Source: CAZABP01 sp964483245 (GTDB taxonomy: Bacteria; Planctomycetota; UBA1135; UBA2386). Taken from it: a stretch of 42,489 nt of DNA. A program made the position numbers and the translations under genes. The stretch spans positions 1 through 42,489 of the forward strand of contig CAZABP010000042.1 of NCBI GenBank assembly GCA_964483245.1, in the 5' to 3' direction. Under the pieces are notes generated by a model. The model worked only from the letters and a program-made list of their open reading frames with translations, was not told the origin of the DNA and did no database searches. Within the stretch, counting starts at the first letter, position 1, and each line of letters opens with the position of its first letter. This document shows positions 7,266 through 15,136 of this stretch, in pieces.

Positions 7266-8243
7266 CTACGACACCGGCAGCTCGAAGTCCGGATGCCGGC
7301 AGACCTGGCGCCGCTTCAGGCAATACGGCAGGTGCCACAGCGCGGCGAGGGTCGCGCGCAGCACGACGAACCAGCCGAACCGCACGCCGCGGATCGCGTC
7401 GAACAAGCCGATCGTCCCGACCGCGTCCCCGACCGCCGACTGCTTCTGCTTGCCACCGAGTCCCTTGCGCAGGAACAGGAACGGGAACGCCAGCACGCGC
7501 GACCACGGCACGTACTTGAACGCGTACAGCCAGAAGTTGCGCACGTGGAAGTACAGGCTCCGCTTGCCGTGGCGCATCCCGAACGGCGCCTTGTGGAACA
7601 CCTCGACCGCCGGGAACAGCTTGACCCGATGGCCGAGGTTGAGCAGCCGCGTCGTCAGGTCGCGTTCGTTGCCGAAGATGAAGAACCGGATGTCGTACCA
7701 ACCGGCCGCGCGCAGCGCCGCGGCGCGCGCCATGCTGCCGCAGCCGCGGAACGTCGCCATGTAGCGCGGCGTGTTCGCCTGCGGCGAGGTCAGGTACCAC
7801 TCCGGCATCCCCGGCTCGACCACCTTCGGCGACAGGATCGCGGTGGTCTCCGGCTCCCGCGCGAACTCCTCGAGCATCTGCGCCACGAACGTCGGTGGCA
7901 GCACGACGTCGTCGTCGAGGATCCCGACGAACTCACCGCGCGCGGAGGCGAACCCGACATTGAACGTCTCGCAGGCGCCGTAGCGCGAGTGCGGCATCCG
8001 GATCAGCACGACTTCGGGGAACTCCGCCAGCACCATCTCCGGCGTGCCGTCGGTGCTCGCATTGTCGACGACGATCGTCTCCAGCGGCGCGACCGTCTGC
8101 GCCCGGATCGCCGCCAGGTTCTCGCGCAGGTCCGCGCAGCGGTTCCAGACCGAGATCACCAGCGAAACCGGACGCTTGGTGTCAGACTCCATCCCTCCCG
8201 AAACGGGCGGCTTGGAGTCTGACACCAACCGTCCTGTGCTCAT
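7266..8243 (-). CDS. GT2 family glycosyltransferase with palindrome-derived N-terminus
   Basis: 325 aa from the ATG at 8243, which overlaps the PIG-L stop as ATGA. The GT-A domain starts only at about residue 28 (SLVISVWNRCADLRENL) and continues with IVVDNASTDGTPEMVLAEFP, GILDDDVVLPPTF (D-D-D) and RFFIFGNERDLTTRLLNLG. Codons about 3-25 are encoded by a REP-like inverted repeat (8168-8236). It gives a quasi-repeated peptide: RLVSDSKPPVSGG, then ESDTKRPVS. A second in-frame ATG at 8192 lies inside the palindrome, with GGGAGG only one base before it. The C-terminus has a hydrophobic stretch (FGWFVVLRATLAALWHLPY). Confidence 0.9.
   Translation of the reverse strand: MSTGRLVSDSKPPVSGGMESDTKRPVSLVISVWNRCADLRENLAAIRAQTVAPLETIVVDNASTDGTPEMVLAEFPEVVLIRMPHSRYGACETFNVGFASARGEFVGILDDDVVLPPTFVAQMLEEFAREPETTAILSPKVVEPGMPEWYLTSPQANTPRYMATFRGCGSMARAAALRAAGWYDIRFFIFGNERDLTTRLLNLGHRVKLFPAVEVFHKAPFGMRHGKRSLYFHVRNFWLYAFKYVPWSRVLAFPFLFLRKGLGGKQKQSAVGDAVGTIGLFDAIRGVRFGWFVVLRATLAALWHLPYCLKRRQVCRHPDFELPVS
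8168..8236. repeat. REP-like palindrome A, inside a coding region
   Basis: Inverted repeat with 24-nt arms at 8168-8191 and 8213-8236 (22 of 24 positions complementary). The 21-nt centre can form a further small hairpin (CCTCCCG-AAA-CGGGCGG). The arms carry the core GGTGTCAGACTCC. The total length of 69 bp is a multiple of three and the element is open in the frame of the GT2 gene. The same core, GGNGTCAGACNCC, occurs in the larger palindrome at 31111-31195. Placement in the REP class is inference from shape; no transposase for it is in the window. Confidence 0.75.
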
Positions 8244-8974
8244 GCGTCCGCTCCGAGCCACAGGCCGGTCAGCGCCTCGGTCAGCTCGCGCGCGCGGGCG
8301 AGCTGCGCCGGGCGCAGGTCGGCGAACACCTCGGCGCTGCGCACGCGGGGATCCTCGATGTTGACGGTCGCCGCGTAGTCGCGGGCGCGGATCTTGGCGA
8401 CGAAGTCGTTGTAGGCGATCTGGCTCGCGTAGGCCGCGAGCGCGTGCTGCTTCTGCGGCTCGAGATCGCTGGTGTCGAACATGACCGCGCCCGGCACCGG
8501 CTGGTTGACGCCGAACAGCAGCACGCGGCAGTCCGGCCGCAGCCGTTCCGCGCCGGCCACCAGCGCCGCCGCAACGGCGCGGTGATCGCGGTGCGACTCG
8601 GCGAAGAAAAACGAGTACAGCGTCCGCGGCTGCAGCTCGGCCAGCAGGGTGCCGAGCGCCTGTTGCAACTCTGCCTGGTGCTCCGGCAGCTGACCGTCCG
8701 GCAGACCGAGGCGACGCAGGTCGATCACGCCGAGCCGCCGCAGCGCCTCCTCCCCCTCGGCGCGACGCAGCGCCGCGATGTCACCGAACCGGCCGCCCGG
8801 GTCCCCGGCAGCGCCGTCGGTCGCATGCATGACGGTCACGGCGTGACCCTGGTGGCGATGCCATGCAAGCATCGCGCCGCAGGCGATGACCTCGTCGTCG
8901 GGGTGTGCTGCCAGCACGACGACCGGCGGTTGCAGCTCGTCACGCGCGAGCAGAGGTGGGAAGCAGTGCGTCAT
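8240..8974 (-). CDS. PIG-L/LmbE family N-deacetylase
   Basis: 244 aa, a normal length. The zinc-binding signature AHPDDE is at residues 23-28 and the second His motif is in SHRDHRAV. Family members remove N-acetyl groups from GlcNAc-type sugars or related metabolites. Within a glycan operon, deacetylation of an N-acetylated sugar on the growing chain or its carrier is the natural reading. No signal peptide is seen, so it would act in the cytoplasm before export. The ATG at 8974 overlaps the upstream GT4 stop (ATGA), and its own TGA overlaps the next ATG. The substrate is not determined. Confidence 0.9.
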   Translation of the reverse strand: MTHCFPPLLARDELQPPVVVLAAHPDDEVIACGAMLAWHRHQGHAVTVMHATDGAAGDPGGRFGDIAALRRAEGEEALRRLGVIDLRRLGLPDGQLPEHQAELQQALGTLLAELQPRTLYSFFFAESHRDHRAVAAALVAGAERLRPDCRVLLFGVNQPVPGAVMFDTSDLEPQKQHALAAYASQIAYNDFVAKIRARDYAATVNIEDPRVRSAEVFADLRPAQLARARELTEALTGLWLGADA

Positions 8975-10185
8975 CGGGCGGCGAGGGCGCGGGCATACAG
9001 CTCGCGGTAGCTCTGTGCAGCAGTCGCGATCGTCGCGAACGCCTGTGGGATCCCCCCGCGCAACTGCGCCAACGCCTCGCGGTCGCCGGCCAGCCGTGCG
9101 AGCGCGGTGTGCAGCGCCGCGGTGTCCCCGCGCGGCACGACGCAGCCGCCCGCGCCGATCCGCTCCGGCAGGGCCCCGGCGTCGCTGACGACGACCGGGA
9201 CTCCGCGCGCCAGCGCCTCCTCGACGACCAGCCCGTAGGTCTCCTGGCACAGCGACGGGAACACGGCGACGTCGAGCTGCCGCGCCGGGTGCGCCGTGCC
9301 GGCCGAAAACGCGCCATGGCAGGTCAGCGCGACTCCCAGCTCGCGCGCGCGCGCGCGCAGCTCCGCTTCGAACCCCGGCTCCAGGAACCTGCCGTGCAGA
9401 TGCAGCTCGGCACCCGGGACTCCGGCCATCGCCTCGACCAGCAGCCGCACCCCCTTGTCGCGCACCAGGTTGCCGAACGTGCCGATCCGCAACGCACCGG
9501 TGCTCGGCTGCGCGCGTTCGCCGGCCGGCTCGAGCAGGCCGTGCGGCACGATCTCGATCGGGCCGGTCCATGGCAGGTGCTCGCGCACCGCCTCCGCGCA
9601 GGCCTCGCTCGGCGCACAGACGAACTGCGCCGCGAGCAGCTCGGCGCGCACCTCGCGGTCGCGCACGCGCACGGCTCCGGTCAGCCGGTGCAGCGGCACC
9701 TCGAGATCGCGCGCCGCGCAGGGCACGCAGGCGTCGCGGCCAGCGCCTTCCGGACAGGTGATCCCCGTGGGCGGCCGGCGGAAGAACCGCATGCACGCCG
9801 TCCACAGATCGTGCAACGTCACCAGCGCCGCGCGCTCGAACACCCGCGCCGAGCGCAGCATCCGCACACTCAGCGTGGACCAGTGGTGCACGTGCACGAC
9901 GTCGACGTCGTGCGACGTCCACAGATCTTCGACCAGGCGCAGCACGCGGCCGCGCCGCAGGTCGACGCCGTACGGCTCGTCCGGGCGCCGCGGAATCCGA
10001 TGCACCGCGATCCCGTCCAGCTCCTCGTCGAGGACATCGGTCCCGGCGTGCGGCTGCTCGCTGCCGGTGATGATCCGGACCTCGTCGCCGCCCGCGCGCA
10101 GCGCGCGCGCCAGCGCACGCGTGACCCGCTCGGTCCCCCCTTCGAACTCGGGCGGAAAGTTGTGGCAGTGCAGCGCGATCTTCAC
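8971..10185 (-). CDS. GT4 family glycosyltransferase
   Basis: 404 aa, GT-B fold. The N-terminal domain begins IALHCHNFPPEFEGGTERVT and has VVHVHHWSTLSVRMLRSARV. The C-terminal donor domain has LRIGTFGNLVRDKGVRLLVE and FPSLCQETYGLVVEEALARG, with the E-x7-E family spacing. A Cys-rich insertion lies between them (GITCPEGAGRDACVPCAARD), known in a subset of GT4 proteins, perhaps binding a metal. The GTG start at 10185 overlaps the upstream stop as GTGA. It is clearly related in layout to the GT4 that ends the operon, so the pair may come from an old duplication. Confidence 0.9.
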   Translation of the reverse strand: MKIALHCHNFPPEFEGGTERVTRALARALRAGGDEVRIITGSEQPHAGTDVLDEELDGIAVHRIPRRPDEPYGVDLRRGRVLRLVEDLWTSHDVDVVHVHHWSTLSVRMLRSARVFERAALVTLHDLWTACMRFFRRPPTGITCPEGAGRDACVPCAARDLEVPLHRLTGAVRVRDREVRAELLAAQFVCAPSEACAEAVREHLPWTGPIEIVPHGLLEPAGERAQPSTGALRIGTFGNLVRDKGVRLLVEAMAGVPGAELHLHGRFLEPGFEAELRARARELGVALTCHGAFSAGTAHPARQLDVAVFPSLCQETYGLVVEEALARGVPVVVSDAGALPERIGAGGCVVPRGDTAALHTALARLAGDREALAQLRGGIPQAFATIATAAQSYRELYARALAAR

Positions 10186-11135
10186 GGACTGCCGCCCGCA
10201 TGCCGGCCGGCCGGCGCCAGGATCTCGCGCAACGCACCCCGCAGATCCGCACGCGCCGCTTGCCGCGTCGCCGCGTCCGCATGCCGCCGCCCGAGCCGGA
10301 ACCACTCCTCGAGCCCACGCCAGCGCACGATCGCGCGGATCCACCACCCACCGAGCCGGCCGTAGTGCTTGCGGTAGTACGCGAGCCGGTTGCGATGCCA
10401 GACCACGACGAACTGCGGATGCCCGCGCGTCGATGCGCCGCCGTGGTGCAGCACGTCCGCCTCCGCCACGTAGCGGATGCGCCGGCCAGCCCGCCACAGC
10501 CGCCGGCAGAAGTCGACGTCGTTGAAGAACAGGAACAGCTCCGGATCGAGCCCGCCGAGCGCGAGGTACTCCTCCCGCCGCACCACGACGCAGGCGCCGG
10601 GCGGCTGATCGACGTCACGGCTTTGCAGGTGGTCGAAGTCGCGCATGAAGTACCGCGCTTCGACGCGGCTGCCGGGCCAGAACTTGCCGAACAGCGTGTC
10701 GAAGCACAGCGCCGTCGCCAGCCCGGGGAACCGCATGCAGGCTCTCTGCACGCTGCCATCGGGATTCGACAGCCGCGGCGCGGCGGCGCCGTATTCCGGG
10801 TGCGCGCGCAGGAATCCGACCAGCGTCGCCAACGCGCCGGGGCGCACCTCCGTGTCCGAGTTCAACAGGCACAGCCACTCGCCCCGCGCGGCGCGCGCCC
10901 CCTGGTTGTTCCCCTCCGCATAGCCGAGATTCTGCGCGTTGCGCAGCAGCCGGACTTCGGGAAACGCCGTTGCGATCGCGTCGGCCGAGCCGTCGTGGCT
11001 GCCGTTGTCGACCACGACGACCTCGCGCGCGGGTCCGGCGGCCGCATCCGCGGCCAGCGCGCGCAGGCAGGCGAGCGTCAGCTCGCGCGTGTTCCACGAC
11101 AGCACGACGACCGACAGCGCCGGCGTCGCGGTCAC
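10182..11135 (-). CDS. GT2 family glycosyltransferase, rhamnosyltransferase-like
   Basis: 317 aa. Motifs in order: LSVVVLSWNTRELTLACLRA, VVVDNGSHDGSADAI, NLGYAEGNNQGARAARGEWL, LLNSDTEVRPGA (metal-binding S-D), and LFLFFNDVDFCRRLWRAG on the acceptor side. The end is an Ala/Arg-rich helical tail. This arrangement is typical of WbbL-like transferases that build O-antigen type chains. The GTG start at 11135 overlaps the upstream GT2 stop as GTGA, and the stop overlaps the next GTG. No signal peptide; cytoplasmic face of the inner membrane is expected. Confidence 0.9.
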   Translation of the reverse strand: MTATPALSVVVLSWNTRELTLACLRALAADAAAGPAREVVVVDNGSHDGSADAIATAFPEVRLLRNAQNLGYAEGNNQGARAARGEWLCLLNSDTEVRPGALATLVGFLRAHPEYGAAAPRLSNPDGSVQRACMRFPGLATALCFDTLFGKFWPGSRVEARYFMRDFDHLQSRDVDQPPGACVVVRREEYLALGGLDPELFLFFNDVDFCRRLWRAGRRIRYVAEADVLHHGGASTRGHPQFVVVWHRNRLAYYRKHYGRLGGWWIRAIVRWRGLEEWFRLGRRHADAATRQAARADLRGALREILAPAGRHAGGSP

Positions 11136-12325
11136 GCGACCCCCTCGCCGACCGCGACCGGCACCGCGGCGCGGACATAGCGCCAGACGCCGAGCGAGCG
11201 TGGCTGCGGGCCCGAGAGGTCGACGCCGTGGAAGAAGAACGGGATCCCCGGCGCGAACCCGCTCCAGGCCGCCGCCCCAGGGGACCACACGTTGCCGCTG
11301 CCGAGCGCACCCGCCGCGAGCAGGAAGTTCGGATCCAGCGCGATCTCGATCACGAACTCACGCACCTGCGGCGGCAGCTCGATCCGCACCGGCGCGCTGC
11401 CGGTGCCGAGGTCGGCGGTCAGCGGCCACGGGCCGCTCGCCGCGCGCCGCTGCGCGCGCTTGCCGCGCAGCACCCGGCGGCTCCAGCTGTGCAGCCAGCC
11501 GCCGCTGAGTCCCCACCACTTGCGATACCACCGCTCCTGGCTGATCCAGTACCGCTCCATCGCCAGCGCGTGGTCCGTCGCCGCGGACTTGTTGTAGAGG
11601 TGCACGATCCGCGCCCCGGCGATCTGCACGATGCGCAGCCGCTGCTTGCGCAGGCGCAGCGACAGGTCGGTGTCCTCGTAGTACAGCGGGAACCGCTCGT
11701 CGAACAGACCGCCGACCCGCGCGACGACGTCGCGCGCGATCAAGAAGCAGCAGCCGGACAGCATCTCGAGCGGCAGGTCGCGCGCGGCGCGCCAGATCGG
11801 CAGCGCGCGCTTGGTGCGGCGCATCGAGTAGTCGCGACCCCACCGCTCCGAGACCGCGGCGAGCGTGTACCGCACCAGGTCGCCCGGCGTCGGCAGGATG
11901 TTCGGCGGCAGCCGGATCTCGAAGTCCGGGTCCCAGAAGCCTTCCGGCGCCGCGGCGCCGATCGTCGGATCCCGCTCGGCGGCGCGCAGCAGCCGGTCGA
12001 TGCAGCCGGGCGCGAACAACAGGTCGGGATTGCAGACCAACAGCCAGCGCCCGCGCGACTGCGCCAGCGCGACGTTCATCCCCTGCGCGTAGCCGCCGTT
12101 GTGCGGGTGGTGCACGAGCCGGCCGTCGCAGCGCGCCAGCAGCGTGGCGAGGTCCGCTTCGGCCGCTGGATCGCGCTGCGGCGATGCGTTGTCGACGACG
12201 ACGACCTCGAATGGCAGCGCCGAGCCGTCGGCACGCGTCGGCGGATTCCGCAGCAGCGACTCCAGCGCATCGACGCAGACGCGCCAGGAGTTGTAGGTGA
12301 CGAACAGGACCGACAGCTCGGTCAC
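11132..12325 (-). CDS. GT2 family glycosyltransferase with extra C-terminal beta domain
   Basis: 397 aa, about 100 residues longer than its GT2 neighbours. The GT-A domain has LSVLFVTYNSWRVCVDALES, VVVVDNASPQRDP, NGGYAQGMNVALAQSRGRWL, CNPDLLFAPG and FPLYYEDTDLSLRLRKQ. After an Arg-rich linker near residue 285, the last ~110 residues read as a beta-rich module (VREFVIEIALDPNFLLAAGA, IPFFFHGVDLSGPQPRSLGV) that I do not recognise; it resembles small hydrophobic beta-sandwich domains of surface proteins. The GTG start at 12325 overlaps the Wzt stop (GTGA). As the first transferase after the exporter it could act early in chain assembly or in capping, which is inference from position only. Confidence 0.88.
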   Translation of the reverse strand: MTELSVLFVTYNSWRVCVDALESLLRNPPTRADGSALPFEVVVVDNASPQRDPAAEADLATLLARCDGRLVHHPHNGGYAQGMNVALAQSRGRWLLVCNPDLLFAPGCIDRLLRAAERDPTIGAAAPEGFWDPDFEIRLPPNILPTPGDLVRYTLAAVSERWGRDYSMRRTKRALPIWRAARDLPLEMLSGCCFLIARDVVARVGGLFDERFPLYYEDTDLSLRLRKQRLRIVQIAGARIVHLYNKSAATDHALAMERYWISQERWYRKWWGLSGGWLHSWSRRVLRGKRAQRRAASGPWPLTADLGTGSAPVRIELPPQVREFVIEIALDPNFLLAAGALGSGNVWSPGAAAWSGFAPGIPFFFHGVDLSGPQPRSLGVWRYVRAAVPVAVGEGVA

Positions 12326-13566
12326 TGCGCCGCGCTCCCACCTCCGCTCGCGACCATGACCTGCACGTCCCACTCGTGGCGCTGGCGGAACAGGCCGACC
12401 TCCTTGGTCCGGTTCTGCACGATCAGGTTCGCTTCGGTCGGCCGCTCGTGGAAGCGGTGCAGCCCGTTCTGGTCCAGCAGCCAGACCGGCACCACGAACT
12501 CGCCCGACAGCAGGTCGGTCTGCGGGAACCGCACGGTCACGATCGCCTCGTCGAATTCCATCGGCACGCCGTCCATGCCGCTGTGCGCGGTGCACATCAG
12601 CGTCCCCTCCTTGCGCGTGAAGCCGACCGCGACGACCAGCGGGACCGGGACGCGGCCGTTCTTGACGTGGACCCGGATCGCGATCGTTTCGCCGGACGCG
12701 AACGTGTTGCGCGCTTCGCCGCTCTGCACGTCGACCAACCGGGCCGACAGGATCCGCGGGTGCGCCTCGGAGTCCTTCGCGGCGACCTTCTCCGCCTCGT
12801 CGGCGAACGGATCGCGCTCGGCCGAGGCGATCAACGCGTTCTCGTAGGTCGCGTACTCGTTGGTGACCGCGACCGCGTCGCTGTGCATCTGGATCCGCCC
12901 GCCGCGCAGCCAGATCGCCGAGTCGCAGATCTGCCGGACGTCGTACAGCGAGTGCGAGCAGAAGAACATCGTCTTGCCGCGCCGCCGGTAGTCCCAGATC
13001 CGGTCGACGCACTTGCGTTGGAAGTGCATGTCCCCGACCGCCAGGATCTCGTCGATGATCAGCACGTCCGGGTCCGACGCAACCGCGACCGAGAAGCCGA
13101 GCCGGCAGATCATGCCGGACGAGTAGGTGCGGATCGGCGCGTCGATGAACTCGTGCAGCTCGCTGAAGTCGAGGATCTGCTGGAACCGCGCGTGCGTCTC
13201 CTTGCGCGAGTACCCCATCATCGCCGCGTTCATGTAGATGTTCTCGCGGCCGGTGAAGTCCTGGTGGAACCCCGCGCCGAGCTCGAGCAGGCTCGAGACG
13301 CGGCCACGGATCGTGTAGCTGCCGGCGGACGGGAACGTCGTACCGGTCAGGATCTTCAGCAGCGTCGACTTGCCGGCTCCGTTGCCGCCGACCAGACCGA
13401 CGCAGGATCCGGTCGGGACGTCGAACGTCAGGTCCTGCAGCGCGTGCACCTGGCGGTGGCGCGGACGCTTGTTCCACGGCATCCGCTCGAGCAGCCGGGC
13501 GTACGGATTGCCGTAGATCCGGTAGGTCTTCGACAGCTGCCGCACGGAGATCCCGAGCTCGGTCAT
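12322..13566 (-). CDS. wzt: ABC exporter ATPase for surface glycan (Wzt-type)
   Basis: 414 aa. The nucleotide-binding domain has Walker A GGNGAGKST (60-68), signature YSSGM (148-152), Walker B VLIIDE (168-173) and an H-loop in FFCSHS. This Y/S-S-G-M signature is usual for polysaccharide and teichoic acid exporters. The C-terminal ~170 residues form a beta-sandwich (RILSARLVDVQSGEARNTFA, IAIRVHVKNGRVPVPLVVAV) like the Wzt domain that recognises the modified end of an O-polysaccharide before export. A chain-terminating modification may therefore exist in this system. The ATG at 13566 lies 1 bp after the Wzm stop. It drives transport across the inner membrane together with Wzm. Confidence 0.93.
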   Translation of the reverse strand: MTELGISVRQLSKTYRIYGNPYARLLERMPWNKRPRHRQVHALQDLTFDVPTGSCVGLVGGNGAGKSTLLKILTGTTFPSAGSYTIRGRVSSLLELGAGFHQDFTGRENIYMNAAMMGYSRKETHARFQQILDFSELHEFIDAPIRTYSSGMICRLGFSVAVASDPDVLIIDEILAVGDMHFQRKCVDRIWDYRRRGKTMFFCSHSLYDVRQICDSAIWLRGGRIQMHSDAVAVTNEYATYENALIASAERDPFADEAEKVAAKDSEAHPRILSARLVDVQSGEARNTFASGETIAIRVHVKNGRVPVPLVVAVGFTRKEGTLMCTAHSGMDGVPMEFDEAIVTVRFPQTDLLSGEFVVPVWLLDQNGLHRFHERPTEANLIVQNRTKEVGLFRQRHEWDVQVMVASGGGSAAQ

Positions 13567-13567
13567 G

Positions 13568-14476
13568 TCACACCAGGTCGGCGTACTTGTGCCGCCGGCT
13601 CATGAACATCCCGTAGCCGAGCGCGAGGAACAGCATCGCCCAGATCGCCGAGATCCCCAGGTTCTGGCTCAGCGGGGTCTCGATCAACCACAGCGGACGC
13701 GTCGGATCGTTGCCGACGCCGAGCACCTGCCGGTGCGCGAGCAGCAACGGGTACAGCGGATTCCACGTGAACACGTCGGTCCACTCCTTCCCCAGCACCT
13801 GCGCGAGCCCATGGTACGACCAGAACACCGGCGACAGGAACAGCCAGGCCTGCGCGAGGATCCCCCACAGGTGGATCACGTCGCGCGCGAACACGTACCA
13901 GTTCGCGAGCACCATGCCGAGCCCGACGATCGTCGCGAAGTGCACGACCAGCACGAGCGGCCAGGCCAGCATGTGCAGGTCCGGCTGCACGTGACCGAGC
14001 GGGATCCCGACCGCCAGCAGCACCAACGTGCCGACGACGTAGACGATCATCGCCACCAGCGCCGGATGCAGCACCAGCAGTTCGCACGGGAAGGCGACCT
14101 TCTTGACCAGGTTGCCGTTCTCGACGACGACCGTGCACGAGCGCAGCGTCCCTTCGACGAACGAATTGAACGCGATGAACCCGCTGAACAGCCAGAACGG
14201 GAACATCGCATCCGGGCGGCCATCCGAGCCGCGCGGCCCGAACAGGAACCCGAACACGACGTAGTAGACGCCGAACAGGAACAGCGGGTGCGCGAGCACC
14301 CAGAACACGCCGAGCAGCGAGCCGCGGAACCGTCCGAGCAGCTCGCGGCGGAAGAAGTTCCAGACCAGTCCGCGGTGGCGCCAGGCGACGATCGGATAGC
14401 CGAGCACCGGCAGCGCGGCGCGCACGGCGCCGGAGCGCGCGGATTCGGCCGACCAACTGTGCACGGGGAGGGTCAC
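13568..14476 (-). CDS. wzm: ABC exporter permease for surface glycan (Wzm-type)
   Basis: 302 aa. An N-terminal cytoplasmic amphipathic stretch (WRHRGLVWNFFRRELLGRFR) of the kind seen in ABC-2 polysaccharide permeases precedes six predicted membrane segments, for example GVFWVLAHPLFLFGVYYVVF and AMIVYVVGTLVLLAVGIPLG. The C-terminal segment (IWAMLFLALGYGMFMSRRH) ends with a short basic tail. The GTG start at 14476 overlaps the stop of a tiny upstream frame (GTGA). Paired with Wzt, it would form the channel that moves a lipid-linked glycan to the periplasmic face. No Wzx, Wzy or initiating sugar-phosphate transferase is in the window, which fits an ABC-dependent rather than polymerase-dependent route. 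Confidence 0.92.
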   Translation of the reverse strand: MTLPVHSWSAESARSGAVRAALPVLGYPIVAWRHRGLVWNFFRRELLGRFRGSLLGVFWVLAHPLFLFGVYYVVFGFLFGPRGSDGRPDAMFPFWLFSGFIAFNSFVEGTLRSCTVVVENGNLVKKVAFPCELLVLHPALVAMIVYVVGTLVLLAVGIPLGHVQPDLHMLAWPLVLVVHFATIVGLGMVLANWYVFARDVIHLWGILAQAWLFLSPVFWSYHGLAQVLGKEWTDVFTWNPLYPLLLAHRQVLGVGNDPTRPLWLIETPLSQNLGISAIWAMLFLALGYGMFMSRRHKYADLV

Positions 14477-14562
14477 GGCTGCGTTCTCGGCGGTTGCGGG
14501 GCGCGGGCGGGTTCGTTGGAGACTACGACGAGGAGCTGCGGCGCGCGGTCGATCGGGTTCAC
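14473..14562 (-). CDS. possible 29-aa bridging ORF between lipoprotein gene and wzm
   Basis: A frame of 29 codons starts with GTG overlapping the TGA of the lipoprotein gene. It ends with a TGA overlapping the GTG of wzm, so both junctions have the GTGA form used across the operon. The translation is Pro/Arg-rich in its second half (NEPARAPQPPRTQP) with no recognised domain. It could be a leader that couples translation across what would otherwise be an 82-bp gap. Chance cannot be excluded. Confidence 0.3.
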   Translation of the reverse strand: MNPIDRAPQLLVVVSNEPARAPQPPRTQP

Positions 14563-15017
14563 TGTCCCTGCAAGCGGATCATGCCGAGCTGAGTCTGCAT
14601 CTGCGCCCCGATCAGCTGCTCGAGCTGGTCGTCCTGCCCGGCGGCGACCCAATCGTCCGGCGACGGCTCCATGGCACGGGCGAAGTCCTTGACGCGCTGC
14701 GCCTCGACTCGGTAGCTGACCAGCCAGGCCCGCGTCGTCTCGTCCCGTTCGAACTTGCCGTGGACGCGCGTGCGGCGGCTCTTGCCGAACGGCAGCGGCC
14801 GCTCCCGCCAGCGGGAGACGAACTCGCGCAGCCCGCGGTCGGTCTCGCTGCCGGCCGGATGGCCGGTCTTGCGCGAGATCTCGGCGAACGTCGTCCAGAC
14901 CTGCTCGAAGTCGCGGTCGCCGACGTCGAGCTCCTGCCAGTGCCGCGGCGCCGCGCAGCCGACGAGCGCTACCAACGCGACGAGGGTGACCGGATGAGCC
15001 TTCGGAGCGCGGATCAC
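14559..15017 (-). CDS. small envelope lipoprotein of unknown function
   Basis: 152 aa. A basic N-terminus and hydrophobic core (TLVALVALVG) lead to a lipobox with Cys21, so it should be lipidated and held in the inner or outer membrane. The mature part is rich in charged residues (FVSRWRERPLPFGKSRRTRV, RAWLVSYRVEAQRVKDFARA) and ends with a Gln-rich helix (LEQLIGAQMQTQLGMI). No family is recognised. The start is GTG at 15017; a TATAGT hexamer lies about 13 bp upstream on the same strand but has no good -35. It may be the first gene of the glycan operon, or simply lie upstream of it. Confidence 0.7.
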   Translation of the reverse strand: MIRAPKAHPVTLVALVALVGCAAPRHWQELDVGDRDFEQVWTTFAEISRKTGHPAGSETDRGLREFVSRWRERPLPFGKSRRTRVHGKFERDETTRAWLVSYRVEAQRVKDFARAMEPSPDDWVAAGQDDQLEQLIGAQMQTQLGMIRLQGQ

Positions 15018-15136
15018 GATCGGCCGGACTATAGCAACGGGTCCCGGAGCGGAACCCGCGGTTCCTTCCGCCGGGTGCGTACCTATGCTCCGCCGCCGAT
15101 CGCGATGAGGCTCTTCCTGGAACCACGTCGGGCTCG

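Noticed and set aside
6087..8222. 711-codon open frame on the plus strand across three glycosyltransferase genes
   Set aside because: It runs antisense to GT2 genes with clear motifs and itself shows only biased Arg/Gln/His composition.
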